Source of the DNA: Streptomyces sp. V3I7
GTDB taxonomy: Bacteria > Actinomycetota > Actinomycetes > Streptomycetales > Streptomycetaceae
Length of the DNA: 64,000 nucleotides
Reading direction: 5' to 3'
Assembly (NCBI RefSeq): GCF_030817495.1
Contig: NZ_JAUSZK010000001.1
Span: 620,001-684,000 of the forward strand
In this document: positions 45,844 to 55,454 of the stretch, in pieces
How positions within the stretch are numbered: the first letter of the stretch is position 1
Layout: each line of letters starts with the position of its first letter
Translations under genes and position numbers: made by a program
The notes under the pieces: model-generated
The model's input: the letters and a program-made list of their open reading frames with translations, nothing else
The model's database searches: none
What the model was told of the DNA's origin: nothing

Positions 45844-46821
45844 TCATGACCGGGCACGGCGCTCCTTGAGTACGAACCGCCCCTTGCCCGCCGCAGCCCG
45901 CAGCCGGCCGGCCGGACTGCGCGTGTAGCGGTCCCACCCGATGGCCACCGCCGGCCATCGCGGGTCGGCGAGCACTTCTCCGGCCGCGGTCAGCAACGCG
46001 ACGTGCAGGCAGTGGTACGCGAAACTGGCGGGCGCGGTGTGCCGGAGGTCGTACCTGGTCCAGTACCCCAGGTCGAACGCGGCCAGCGAGTCGCGGATCC
46101 GGTCCGCCACACGCTCGTGGGCAGTCCCGCTCTGATGCCGGCTCAGCTCGCAGAGACCGAAGAGGGCGAAGACCGCACCGTTGAGAATGTGACTGACCGG
46201 GTCCGACGGGCACTCCTCGGGGAAAGGGCGCCCCAGGTGGTCGTAGTGCGAGCAACCGCCCGCGTCCAGCGGCCGGAGCATCAGTTCCACCGCACCCTCG
46301 CTCGCGTCGAGAAAGGACCGCTGGCCGGTCGTGGCGTATCCGCGCAGCATCACCGACATCGCCAGGCCCTGGGCCATGGCCGAGTACCAGCCCGGGCGCA
46401 CCCCGTACCGGGGCACTGGTACCGGATAGCGCCAGCCGCCGTTGCTGTCCTGGCTGGCACGCAGCCATGCTGCCTGGGTTAGCAGAGCCTGCACGCCCGG
46501 CGGCCGTTCGTCCCCAGTGGCCGGGTGCCGGCCGGTGGCGAGCGCGCCGGTGTGCTGTGCGAGCGCATACAGGCTGACCGAGACCGGGTTCCGGTAGGTC
46601 TCGCCGGTCGCGGCGCGGGTCACCACCACGCGCTCGTGGTCGAGCATGCTCCTGGCCGTCATCGGCCGCAGGTCGAGCGGGTATCTGCCCGGCTGGTCGG
46701 TGGTCATGTCACCCGGCGGCGTCGTCGCGTCGACCGGGAAGCTCGGCCGCCGCAGATCGCGTACCGCTTTCCCCGCCATGCCGGCCAGCGTCGTTCTGGT
46801 CCGCGTCCTGTTGTCCTTCAC
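45844..46821 (-). CDS. D-glucuronyl C5-epimerase domain protein
   Basis: A 325-residue protein resembling C5-epim_C (PF06662): GGWRYPVPVPRYGVRPGWYS, AMAQGLAMSVMLRGY, DPVSHILNGAVFALFGLCEL, then YWTRYDLRHTAPASFAYHCL. In heparan-type pathways such enzymes invert C5 of uronic acid residues in a polymer. No clear signal peptide is seen, so it may act on lipid-linked intermediates inside the cell. The GTG start overlaps the upstream glycosyltransferase stop. It implies a uronic acid in the repeat unit. Confidence 0.75.
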   Translation of the reverse strand: MKDNRTRTRTTLAGMAGKAVRDLRRPSFPVDATTPPGDMTTDQPGRYPLDLRPMTARSMLDHERVVVTRAATGETYRNPVSVSLYALAQHTGALATGRHPATGDERPPGVQALLTQAAWLRASQDSNGGWRYPVPVPRYGVRPGWYSAMAQGLAMSVMLRGYATTGQRSFLDASEGAVELMLRPLDAGGCSHYDHLGRPFPEECPSDPVSHILNGAVFALFGLCELSRHQSGTAHERVADRIRDSLAAFDLGYWTRYDLRHTAPASFAYHCLHVALLTAAGEVLADPRWPAVAIGWDRYTRSPAGRLRAAAGKGRFVLKERRARS

Positions 46822-48041
46822 GCCGGACTCTCCCTGCGGAGCATCCTGCGACGTCCCCGCGCGGCCAGTGCCTCGTGGTACAGCTCGTTCACCTGGCCGA
46901 CCGTCCCGGCGATGTCGAACTGCCGGAGCGCGAGTTCACGGCCCCGGCAGGCCATGCGCAGACGCGCTGCGGGATCGGCGAGCAACGCATTCACGGCCTG
47001 TGCCAGTGCCGGGGGATCGGCGGGCGGGATCAACAGGCCGGTGCGGCCGTGCTGGACGGTGTCCGGCAGGCCACCGACGTCGGTCGCCACCACACCCTTT
47101 CGCATGAGCAACGCCTCCACCACGGTATAGCAGGCGGACTCGTCCATGGACGGGTTCACCAGGACGTCCAGCCCGGCCATGACCGAGCTGATGTCGGACC
47201 GGAAACCGGTGAACCGGATCCGGTCGGCGATGCCGAGCCGGGCGGCGCGGCGTTCCAGCTCGCGCCGGTACTTCCCGTCACCGACCAGCTCATCCCCGAC
47301 CACGAAGAACCTGGCCTCGGGGTTCTGACGCAGGATCAGCGGGATCGCGTCGAGGAAGACTTCATGCCCCTTGACACCGACCTGGCGGAACTCTCGCAAC
47401 TTGCTCGCGTACATGTAGGCGACCATGCCGACAGCCGGGGTGTCGTCGGTGAGGCCGAACTCACGGCGGAACGCGTCCGGCGAGGTTGCCGGATCGAAGC
47501 GGTGTACGTCGCAGCCGTAGTAGCTGACCGCGACCGACCGCGCTCCCATGGCCTGGTAGCGGCGCGCGATCGCCCGGCACGATCCGAGCACCAGATCGTC
47601 CCGGCGCAGCGAAAGCCGCTCCAGGATCCGGAACGGCGCGATCCGAAGATGCACCAGTCCGGGAACCTGCGACACGACCAGCGCCGACGGGCAGGCGGCC
47701 GACACCACTCGGGCCACGAGTTTCGCGATGATCAGATGCGAATGGATGACATCCGGCCTGTATGCCCTGACGAATCTCATCAGCCGCCAGTGCCCAGCCA
47801 TCAGCACTGGTAGTTGTCCGATCCGATGAGGCACTCCGAACGGGATGATTTCCACCCTGACGCCGCGGACCTCGCGCAGCCGGTCGGCGAGCGGGCCCTC
47901 TCGGGGCAGCACCGCGCACACCTCGTTGCCCAGCTCGGCGAGGCCCCGCACCTGGTCGTGGAACCAGTTTCCGCCGACGGCGGCCGAGGTGATCTGCAGG
48001 ATGCGCAGCGGTCGCGGCTTCCCGATCGCGGACGTGCTCAT
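46818..48041 (-). CDS. Family 4 glycosyltransferase
   Basis: A 407-residue GT4/GT1-type transferase: LRILQITSAAVGGNWFHDQV at the N-terminus, RPDVIHSHLIIAKLVARVVS, GYDVHRFDP-like YYGCDVHRFDP, VGMVAYMYASKLREFRQVGVK and the EX7E region PSMDESACYTVVEALLM. It resembles capsular transferases of the WcaC/EpsF kind. It overlaps both neighbours by 4 bp, so flippase/polymerase, this transferase and the C5-epimerase form one coupled operon. Confidence 0.87.
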   Translation of the reverse strand: MSTSAIGKPRPLRILQITSAAVGGNWFHDQVRGLAELGNEVCAVLPREGPLADRLREVRGVRVEIIPFGVPHRIGQLPVLMAGHWRLMRFVRAYRPDVIHSHLIIAKLVARVVSAACPSALVVSQVPGLVHLRIAPFRILERLSLRRDDLVLGSCRAIARRYQAMGARSVAVSYYGCDVHRFDPATSPDAFRREFGLTDDTPAVGMVAYMYASKLREFRQVGVKGHEVFLDAIPLILRQNPEARFFVVGDELVGDGKYRRELERRAARLGIADRIRFTGFRSDISSVMAGLDVLVNPSMDESACYTVVEALLMRKGVVATDVGGLPDTVQHGRTGLLIPPADPPALAQAVNALLADPAARLRMACRGRELALRQFDIAGTVGQVNELYHEALAARGRRRMLRRESPA

Positions 48042-50764
48042 CGCGCCACCGGTACCGGTGCGTTGTCCGGAGCCGGCTTCGCGGCCAGGATGATCAGCAT
48101 CAGACCGGCCAGCAGGGGTGGGACCAGCAGGACCTCGCCGAACAGCGAGCAGACCCCGGCACCGACCATGGCCAGCAGCGCCGGCTCGCCCGCAGGATCA
48201 CCGGATCGAGCCGCGCGCCACGCCCGGCGGACGCCGAGCACGACAAGCGTGCCGATCCCGGCCGCGCCCACCAGGCCGGTCTGCGAGAGGACTGTCAGGT
48301 AGGTGTTGTGAGCGAAATGCAGGAGCGGGAACTGGAGGAGCATGACCTCGTAATCACCTGTGGCGTGGTAGTAGGCGGGCAAATGGTTGGCGAAGTTCAG
48401 ATATCCGACACCGAAAGCAGGGTGCGCCTCGAACATCCGTAGTGCGCTGCTCCACAGATCGAGCCGTACCGCAGAGTTGACGTCCGGCGCGCCGCCGACG
48501 ATCGAGTCGAACCGGGCCGCGATCGCGGCGGGCAGCAGCGGTACCAGGCAGGCCACGCCGACGCTCAGGGCCAGGACGCCGCGCAGCGATCTACGGGCGG
48601 CGTAGAGCGCGATCACCGCGATTCCCGCCAGATAGGCTGCGCGGCTCAGCGAGTACGCAACCCCGAGGGCGAGCACGACGACCCCCGCGCCGATTGCCAG
48701 CCGCAGCAGGGGCGCCCGGACGGCCGGATAGCGCCTGAGCAGGACTGCGGCCGCCATGACGAACAGGGCACCCACGGTGTTGTGGTTGGCTGCGTCCTCT
48801 TGGGTGATGGCCAGAACGGCGGTGTCAGCAGGGGCGAGACCCGCCTTCGCCGCGAAGACGGAGCCGATCTGAACGATGTTGATCAAGGCCACAATCACGC
48901 TGCCGCAACAGAACACCACGAGCGCCCGGTCGAGAGCCCGTCCAGGTTCGGCGACCAGCGGCAGCAGCAGCAGCGGCGCGCACATCAGCAGGAGGTACTG
49001 CCATTTGTCGGCACCCGGCAGATCGGTGTCGCCGATCAGGACGCTGGTGGCCACCAGGTAACCGACCGTGCCAACGGTGATCAGGACACCGACAGACTTC
49101 GGCCGCGCGATCCCCCGGTCGGCGATGACGCGGCCCAGCAGGCAGACGAGCATGAGAGCGATCAGCACACTTGGGGTGATCAGCGAGTCGCCGATGTCGG
49201 ACTGTGAGAGCGGGATGGCCGCCGCGAGTACACACAGACCCACCTCCGGGATCAGGGCCAGCACAATGACCACGAGCGTGGCGGCGGCGCCGACGGCACT
49301 GAGGGCGGGGCTGTACGCCGTCGCGAGACAGCCGGCACCCGCCACGGTCAGGAGTCCCGCCGCGACCATGAGCCCTCTGCTGGCCAGGATGGGCCTCACC
49401 TGCCTCGGGTACGCCCCCCGCCGGCGGTGGCCGACCGTCTTGACCGACAGGCACCCGATGGGCGGGCGCGCCGGTACGGCCGCCGTCTCGTCGCCGGCGT
49501 GCTCAGCCGGATGGCGTCGGCGGGCACGGACAGCCGAGCGCACGCCGTGGGCGAGCAGCACCGCGAGCACCAGGTATCCGGCCGAGTCGGCGGCGCCGGC
49601 ACCGACCGCGGCATGGTGGGGGGTCAAGGCCACGAGCAGCCCGATGTTGACCATCGCACCGATCACAGTGGCCGTGATCACCGGCCGGAGCAGGCCGGCG
49701 GCCGCCAGGTAGGGCTGGACCGAGCGGGCCGCGCTGAACAGCACGAGGCCGGGGAGCATCGCCCAGATCACCGGCACGGCACCGGAGTACGGCCGCCCGT
49801 AGACCACTGGGATCAGGATGGGCGCAGTCGCCGCCGCCACGACGGCAGCCGTGGCGGCGGCAAGGAACACGGTCCGGGCGATCCTGGCCGCTGCCCGCGC
49901 ATCCACGGCACCGGAGGTCACGGCGGGAAACATCACCAGCGCGACCGTCGTCGACAGCAGGAGCAGCCCCTCTGCCAGGGGCAGCGCCACCGCGTACACG
50001 GCCACGGCCGTCGCCCCGGCGAGCGTCTGGATCACCGGCACGTCCAGGCGCAGCAATCCGTAATGGATGAGGTTCGGGAGATAGGAGCTGATGGCGAAGC
50101 TGCCGAAGGTACGCACAGCGACGGGTTCACCATCGGTGTGGACGCGGGTGGTGGACCCGATCAACAGCATCGCGGCGCAAACCAGCTGGCCGGCCAGCAC
50201 CGCCAGGAAGCAGCTGATGGGGGTCAGCGATCCCGCGGCGAGCAGACCGCAGACACCGACGAGGTAGCCGGCCGAAGGGACAGTGCTAAGCAGGTTGTAC
50301 CTCGCGACCCGGCCGCGACCGAGTTCAGCCATACCGAGCAGCGTGGTCAGCAAGCTCACCGGGCATATGGCGGCCACGAGCAGCGCGAGCCGGTACGGCA
50401 CGCCGAGCAGCACGGCCGGCCAGAGATGACCGAGCAGCAGCCACAGCCCCGCCAGGGTGGAACTCGAAATCATGGAGAACACCAGGCTCCACCGGACAAT
50501 CTGCCGGAATGCGGTGTGCGAGGTCCCGGCGAACCGGGCGTTGGCGTTGTCCACACCCAGGACCGTGACGACGCTCAGCACGGAGGGGACCGAGATCATG
50601 ACCGCGAACGTGGCCCTGCCTCCCACCCCGAGAGCCCTCGCGGTGATGACGCCCGCCGCGAAGCTCATCGCCGTGGCCAGCAATCGCGTGGCCAGTGTTG
50701 CCCCGATCGCCGCCGGACTTACCCCCGGCAGCCGGGCTCGGAGACTTTTCGTGATCGACAGCAC
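48038..50764 (-). CDS. Fused Wzx-like flippase and Wzy-like polymerase
   Basis: One open frame of 908 residues. Residues 1 to about 430 look like a Wzx/MATE-type flippase with about 12 helices (RLLATAMSFAAGVITARALG, NLIHYGLLRLDVPVIQTLAG). A charged linker (RARRRHPAEHAG and onward) follows. The second half has O-antigen ligase/Wzy features: multiple helices, NHNTVGALFVMAAAVLL, YSLSRAAYLAGIAVI, AHPAFGVGYLNFANHLP and HFAHNTYLTVLSQTGLVGAAG. These are normally two separate proteins acting in sequence. GTG 50764, with GGAGG about 10 bases before it, is the chosen start. No frame break was seen. Confidence 0.85.
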   Translation of the reverse strand: MLSITKSLRARLPGVSPAAIGATLATRLLATAMSFAAGVITARALGVGGRATFAVMISVPSVLSVVTVLGVDNANARFAGTSHTAFRQIVRWSLVFSMISSSTLAGLWLLLGHLWPAVLLGVPYRLALLVAAICPVSLLTTLLGMAELGRGRVARYNLLSTVPSAGYLVGVCGLLAAGSLTPISCFLAVLAGQLVCAAMLLIGSTTRVHTDGEPVAVRTFGSFAISSYLPNLIHYGLLRLDVPVIQTLAGATAVAVYAVALPLAEGLLLLSTTVALVMFPAVTSGAVDARAAARIARTVFLAAATAAVVAAATAPILIPVVYGRPYSGAVPVIWAMLPGLVLFSAARSVQPYLAAAGLLRPVITATVIGAMVNIGLLVALTPHHAAVGAGAADSAGYLVLAVLLAHGVRSAVRARRRHPAEHAGDETAAVPARPPIGCLSVKTVGHRRRGAYPRQVRPILASRGLMVAAGLLTVAGAGCLATAYSPALSAVGAAATLVVIVLALIPEVGLCVLAAAIPLSQSDIGDSLITPSVLIALMLVCLLGRVIADRGIARPKSVGVLITVGTVGYLVATSVLIGDTDLPGADKWQYLLLMCAPLLLLPLVAEPGRALDRALVVFCCGSVIVALINIVQIGSVFAAKAGLAPADTAVLAITQEDAANHNTVGALFVMAAAVLLRRYPAVRAPLLRLAIGAGVVVLALGVAYSLSRAAYLAGIAVIALYAARRSLRGVLALSVGVACLVPLLPAAIAARFDSIVGGAPDVNSAVRLDLWSSALRMFEAHPAFGVGYLNFANHLPAYYHATGDYEVMLLQFPLLHFAHNTYLTVLSQTGLVGAAGIGTLVVLGVRRAWRAARSGDPAGEPALLAMVGAGVCSLFGEVLLVPPLLAGLMLIILAAKPAPDNAPVPVAR

Positions 50765-50992
50765 CAGGGAACGGCCTCCGGAGTCGCGAGTCGGATCGTG
50801 CGGCTGGGAGCGGCGGATGTTCTCGCCGCCTCGGCAGCAGGCACAATGTAGCGGCACTGGTAGCGGAAAGTAGTGACAGTTGCACGTTGAGTAGTAGATT
50901 TCTGGTCGCCGGGCCGGATATCACCGCCTTGGCCAGCGCCGGGAGAAGGCTTTTCCGGCGCGGACGACCTGGTAGGACAGGAGAACGCGGCT

Positions 50993-52134
50993 GTGAAGGT
51001 GCTCAGCGTGGTCGGCGCACGTCCGCAGATCGTCCAGTCGGCGCCGATCGCGTGGCAACTCGCCCGCCGCGGCGACGAGCACCTGATCGTGCACACCGGC
51101 CGGCACTGTCACCACCTGCTGTCGCCATCATTCGGCGACGAGATCGGCGTCCCTCCTCCGGACGTGAACCTGGATACGGGCTCGGCCCGTCAGGCCGAGC
51201 AGACGGCGAGGACGCTCGCCGCGCTCGATCCGGTACTCGCGCGGGAGCGCCCGGACTGGGTACTGACCTACGGCGACACCAACTCCCCCCTCGCCGGAAC
51301 GCTCGCGGCGGCGGCACGAGAACTGCCCATCGCGCACCTGTCGGCGGGCCTGCGCTCTTTCGACCGGACAATGTCCGCGGAACGCAACCGGATCGTGGCC
51401 GATCATCTGGCCGGCCTGCTGCTCGCTCCGACCACGGTGGCGATGGCCGCTCTGGCCGCCGAGGGTCTGACCACTCGCTCGCTGCTGGTCGGCGATCTGA
51501 CGGTGGACACGCTCCGGGTGATCAGGGACCAGTGGGCGGGGTCGGGCGAGGAGCGGCATTCACCGTTCCTGACCGGGCATCCCTTCACCGCTCCTGACCG
51601 GGCATCAAGGGCCCTACGGCTCGCCACCGTGGGCCGGCAGGTCACCACCGACGCTCCGGACCGGCCGGCCTCGACGGTTGCCGGGCTCGCCGCCTGCCCC
51701 AAGCCCGTCCGGCTGCCGGTACACCACAGCTCGCCGCCAGAGCCCGGCAGTTCGACACCGACCTGTCGGGCGGCCGACCCTCTGCCCTGCCGGAGCATGA
51801 TCGCCGCGCTGGCCGGAGCCGACGGGCTGATCACCGACTCCGGCGGCCTGCGGAAGGAGGCGTTGGTGCTCGGGGTCCCGTGCAGCACACTGCGCGCCGA
51901 GACGGAGGCCGGAGACTCTTCAGGACGGCTGGGACGTCCTGGTTCCCGATCCCCGAAAGTCGCCGGCGGCAGTGGCCGGGCCGCGGCCGACCGGGCAGGC
52001 CACCAACATCCTTCGGTGACGGTGAAGCCGCCGTCAGGATCATCGATGTACTGGCGTCACGGGCCCACGACGAGCCCATTGCTCAGCACGCCGCCAGTTA
52101 CGGCAGGGCGGCTTCGGCGGAGGTGAGGACATGA
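50993..52134 (+). pseudogene. Degenerate UDP-GlcNAc 2-epimerase paralogue
   Basis: Starts like the intact epimerase (VKVLSVVGARPQIVQSAPIA, YGDTNSPLAG) but has lost key residues: the Glu of HLEAGLRS is Ser (HLSAGLRS), and the HRAEN segment reads GRQVT. The middle (about 51540-51780) is scrambled. A frameshift near 51906 separates ETEAG from the true tail (DGWDVLVPDPRKSPAA), which continues to TGA 52134. The original stop overlapped the next gene's ATG, so it was once the first gene of this small operon. Confidence 0.8.
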
Positions 52135-53438
52135 GGATCTGGATCTTCAACCACTACGCGGCGCCACCGGACTGCGCCGCCGGCACCCGGCACTACGAGC
52201 TGGGCCGAGTGCTGGCGGCGAAGGGACACGACGTCACCATCTTCGCCAGCAGCTTCAGCCATTTCAGCGGGCGTGAGGAACGGCTCGCGCCCGGCGAGAA
52301 GGTGGCCACCCGGACGATCGACGGCGTCCGCTTCGTCTGGGTCCGCACGCCGCCCTACACCGGCAACGGATACCGCCGCGTGCTCAACATGGCCCACTAT
52401 GCGGCCCGGGTGCTCTCGGCGCAGCGCGGCCTGAACCGGCCGGATGTGATCGTCGGCTCATCAGTACACCTGGCCGCGGTGCTCGCCGCCTGGCTGGCGG
52501 CCCGCGTCCGCCGCGCCCGCTTCGTCTTCGAGGTACGCGATCTGTGGCCGCAGACACTGATCGACATGGGCGCGCTGCGCGCGAACGGGCTGCCTGCCCG
52601 GCTGCTCCGGCTGGTCGAGTCCTTCTGCTGCCGGCGTGCGTCCGCCGTGATCTGCCTGCTGCCCGGTGCCGCCGACTACCTGAGGGCCCGCGGTCTCCCG
52701 GCCGACAAAATCCATTATGTGCCGAACGGGATCGCCGACTTCCCCCGGCCGATGGAACCGGGTGAGCCGGCCGACCCGAACGTTGCGGACCCCGGGGACC
52801 GGGCCGCCGACCTGATCGAGCGGATCAGGCGCTTTCGCAAGGACGGTTGTCTCACCGCCGGCTACATCGGCTCGCACGGACCGGCCAACGGGGTGGCGAC
52901 CATTGTCGCGGCCGCGGCGGAGTTGCGAGCCCCCGGCCATCCGCGGGTCGCTGTGGTGATGGTCGGCGACGGCCAGGAGAAGGCCGCGTGCCAACGGCTC
53001 GCTCACCAGCATGGCCTGGACAACGTGCTGTTCTGGCCGCCGGTGCCCAAGCAGGCCGTACCGGCCGTGCTGGCCGAGCTGGATGTGACGCTGTTCTGCC
53101 TGCGCGATGTCGCGGTCTTCAAGTACGGCCTGAGCAGCAACAAGCTGTTCGACTACTTGGCGTCCGGCAAGCCCGTGCTGTTCGCGAGCAACGCGCCCGG
53201 CGGCCCGGTGCGCGAGTCCGGCGGCGGCGTGTGCGTGCCCGCCGAGTCACCGGCGGACATGGCGGGCGCGCTGGCCGGGCTGGCTTCGATGAGCGAGACC
53301 GAACGGGAGCGGATGGGCGAGCGCGGCCGCCGCTGGGTCTACCGGCATCACGGCATGACCGCGCTGGCAGGCGCATTCCTCGCCGCGGTCTCGGAACCGG
53401 CGCGGCGCGGGGGTCCGGCTACGGAGGCACGGCTGTGA
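52131..53438 (+). CDS. WbuB-like family 4 glycosyltransferase
   Basis: A 435-residue transferase with the WbuB/fucosaminyltransferase pattern: MRIWIFNHYAAPPDCAAGTR, RRARFVFEVRDLWPQTLIDM, IHYVPNGIADF, GSHGPANGVATIVAAAAEL, and the donor site KYGLSSNKLFDYLASGKPVLF. WbuB-type enzymes add deoxy-amino sugars such as FucNAc. The ATG overlaps the pseudogene's original stop, and its own stop overlaps the acetyltransferase start (GTGA). It probably adds an amino sugar next to the initiating residue. Confidence 0.85.
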   Translation: MRIWIFNHYAAPPDCAAGTRHYELGRVLAAKGHDVTIFASSFSHFSGREERLAPGEKVATRTIDGVRFVWVRTPPYTGNGYRRVLNMAHYAARVLSAQRGLNRPDVIVGSSVHLAAVLAAWLAARVRRARFVFEVRDLWPQTLIDMGALRANGLPARLLRLVESFCCRRASAVICLLPGAADYLRARGLPADKIHYVPNGIADFPRPMEPGEPADPNVADPGDRAADLIERIRRFRKDGCLTAGYIGSHGPANGVATIVAAAAELRAPGHPRVAVVMVGDGQEKAACQRLAHQHGLDNVLFWPPVPKQAVPAVLAELDVTLFCLRDVAVFKYGLSSNKLFDYLASGKPVLFASNAPGGPVRESGGGVCVPAESPADMAGALAGLASMSETERERMGERGRRWVYRHHGMTALAGAFLAAVSEPARRGGPATEARL

Positions 53439-54052
53439 CGCTGCACATCGTGGGCGCTGGCGGCTTCGGCAGGGAGACGCTGGACGCGGTGCGGGCGACA
53501 GCCGCGGCACCCGAGGTTGTTTTCGTGGACGAGCACCCGGCAGCCACCACGGTGAACGGCTGTCCGGTGCTGCTGCCCGGGCAGCTGGCTTCGTCTGGCG
53601 GGCAGCGGAACGAGTTCGTGGTCGCGATCGCCGACGCCGACGCGCGCCGCAGGTTGGCCCGGGAGCTCGAAGACCGCGGCCTGCGAGCGGTGACAGTGAT
53701 CGACCCGCGTGCGGTTGTCTCCCCCGGCGCCAGGATCGGGCGTGGCTGCGTTGTGCTGGGTCAGGCGTTCATCTCCACCGGCACCGTCACCGGCGCACAC
53801 GTCCAGGTCAACTACCAGGCCAGCATCGGTCACGACACGGTGCTCGAGGATTTCGTGACGATCCTGCCGGGGGCCAACATCGCCGGCAACGTCACCATCG
53901 GCGCCGGGTCCACGGTGGGCAGTAATGCCGCCGTGCTGCAGGGCCGGCGGATCGGGCCGTCCGTTATGGTCGGCGCCGCGGCTCTGGTGACCCGCGATGT
54001 CGGCGTCGGTCAGGTGGTCGTCGGCGTCCCCGCCAGGGCCCGGGAGCCCTGA
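53435..54052 (+). CDS. NeuD/PglD-like sugar O/N-acetyltransferase
   Basis: A 205-residue acetyltransferase with an N-terminal Rossmann-like sugar-nucleotide domain (LHIVGAGGFGRETLDAVRAT) and a C-terminal hexapeptide beta-helix (ISTGTVTGAHVQVNYQASIG, NIAGNVTIGAGSTVGSNAAV). The catalytic-base His of PglD is present (IGHDTVLEDF). PglD acetylates the 4-amino group of UDP-4-amino-sugar to give UDP-diNAc-bacillosamine. The 4,6-dehydratase, aminotransferase and PglC-like genes nearby on the other strand make this the favoured role. GTG start. Confidence 0.8.
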   Translation: MTLHIVGAGGFGRETLDAVRATAAAPEVVFVDEHPAATTVNGCPVLLPGQLASSGGQRNEFVVAIADADARRRLARELEDRGLRAVTVIDPRAVVSPGARIGRGCVVLGQAFISTGTVTGAHVQVNYQASIGHDTVLEDFVTILPGANIAGNVTIGAGSTVGSNAAVLQGRRIGPSVMVGAAALVTRDVGVGQVVVGVPARAREP

Positions 54053-54059
54053 CCGTCGG

Positions 54060-54285
54060 TTCGATCACGGGATCCCGGGCACCCGGCGTCGGCGCAGCTC
54101 CCCTGCAGAAGGCCACGTCCAGCGCGAGCGACTGGTGCAGGTCCGGCAGCACGGGCAGGCTGGGCACCGCCGTGCCGCCGGTCAGGTCATCGCGGGCCGC
54201 GACCAGGCGTACACCGGGCAGCGCGGCCAGGACCTGGGCGCGGTTGCGGCCCATCGCGCCGAAGTCGGGACGCCCGCTCGTGATG
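54060..54285 (-). pseudogene. Fragment of a second Gfo/Idh-type (WlbA-like) dehydrogenase
   Basis: The minus strand reads GAMGRNRAQVLAALPGVRLV, AARDDLTGGTAVPSLPVLPD and LHQSLALDVAFCRGA, matching the N-terminal Rossmann part of the WlbA-like enzyme at 37604 (GAMGHNHARVLSSLDGVELV). The start codon region and the whole C-terminal part are missing. It lies between the convergent acetyltransferase and aminotransferase genes. Confidence 0.6.
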
Positions 54286-54290
54286 CGTGG

Positions 54291-55454
54291 TCACCGGGCA
54301 CCAGCCGGCATCGCCTGATCCGTGGCATTCGGCTGCGCGGTTGCCCGGCCGACGGCGGTGGTCACTGCGTCGGCGATCTCGGTCACCTCGGCCTCGGTCA
54401 CCCGGTGGTGCACCGGCAGCGAGAGCATCGCCCGGGCGACGGCCTCGGTCACCGGCAGTGCCGCGGCGTCCCCGGTGCCGCCGTCCCGCCGGGCGAAGAT
54501 CGGCTGCCGGTGTACCGGCGGGAAGTAGATCCGTGCCTCGATGCCCTGGTCCAACAGGTCAGCGAGCACCTGGTCGCGGACGCCGGGAAGCAGGCAGGTG
54601 TAGAGCATCCAGCTTCCCCGGGCATCGGGTACCTGATGCGGCGTCGTCAGGCCGGGCAGCCCGGCCAGCCGCCGGGTCAGTGATTCCGCGATCAGCTGTT
54701 TGCGCCCCAGGATGCCGTCCAGCTTGCGCAGCTGCACCCGGCCGATCGCGGCCTGCATCTCGGTCAGCCGCCAGTTGTACCCGAGGCTCTCATGCTGGTA
54801 CAGCCCGGTCTGACCATGGTTGCGGAGCAGTCTCAGCCGCTCCGCGACGCCCGGGTCGTTGGTCAGCACCATGCCGCCCTCACCGGTGGTGATGTTCTTG
54901 GTAGGGGTGAAGCTGAACATTGCCGACCGGCCGATGGCGCCGACCGGTCTGCCGCGGTACTCGGCGCCGGCCGCCTGCGCGGCGTCCTCCAGCAACAGCA
55001 CGCCGGCCGCGCCGCATACCCGTGCCAGCCCGTCGAGGTCACCGGGCTGCCCGGCATAGTGGACGGTCATGACGGCCCGCGTGGCCGGGGTGATCCGGGC
55101 CGCGACCGATTGCGGGTCGAGGTTGAACGTCCGTGGGTCGATGTCGGCGAACACCGGGGTGGCGCCGACGTGGCACACCGATGTCGCCGTGGAGACGAAG
55201 GTCATCGACGGGACGATCACCTCGTCGCCGGGGCCGATGCCCTCGGCGAGCAACATCGCCTGCAGCGCGGCCGTGCCGGTGCAGAACGTCACACCGAACC
55301 GCGCCTGGTGCCGCTCGGCGAACTCATGCGCGAAGGCTTCGTTCTCCGCGCCGTTGGTGAGAACGCCGCTGCGCAGGACCCTGCGTACCGCCTCCCCTTC
55401 CTCCTCACCGAGATCGGGACTGGCAAGCCGGATCCGGACGTTGCTGTCAGGCAC
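54291..55454 (-). CDS. PLP-dependent aminotransferase (PglE-like)
   Basis: A 387-residue DegT-family enzyme: GSVLTNGAE-type start (RSGVLTNGAENEAFAHEFAE), FCTGTAALQAMLLAEGIGPG, VPSMTFVSTATSVCHVGATP, LLEDAAQAAGAEYRGRPVGA, and the Schiff-base Lys in FSFTPTKNITTGEGGM, which resembles PglE. It would aminate the 4-keto sugar made by the neighbouring PglF-like dehydratase. The GTG start overlaps the PglC-like gene end by 8 bp, so the two are coupled. Confidence 0.85.
   Translation of the reverse strand: MPDSNVRIRLASPDLGEEEGEAVRRVLRSGVLTNGAENEAFAHEFAERHQARFGVTFCTGTAALQAMLLAEGIGPGDEVIVPSMTFVSTATSVCHVGATPVFADIDPRTFNLDPQSVAARITPATRAVMTVHYAGQPGDLDGLARVCGAAGVLLLEDAAQAAGAEYRGRPVGAIGRSAMFSFTPTKNITTGEGGMVLTNDPGVAERLRLLRNHGQTGLYQHESLGYNWRLTEMQAAIGRVQLRKLDGILGRKQLIAESLTRRLAGLPGLTTPHQVPDARGSWMLYTCLLPGVRDQVLADLLDQGIEARIYFPPVHRQPIFARRDGGTGDAAALPVTEAVARAMLSLPVHHRVTEAEVTEIADAVTTAVGRATAQPNATDQAMPAGAR

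Noticed and set aside
49427..50851. 474-codon plus-strand frame opposite the Wzx-Wzy fusion
   Set aside because: Low-complexity, Gly/Arg/His-rich antisense translation; the minus strand shows clear transmembrane segments.
52847..53434. N-terminal extension of the PglD-like gene
   Set aside because: It lies wholly inside the WbuB-like gene in another frame; the GTG at 53435, overlapping the upstream stop, gives the family-type start.
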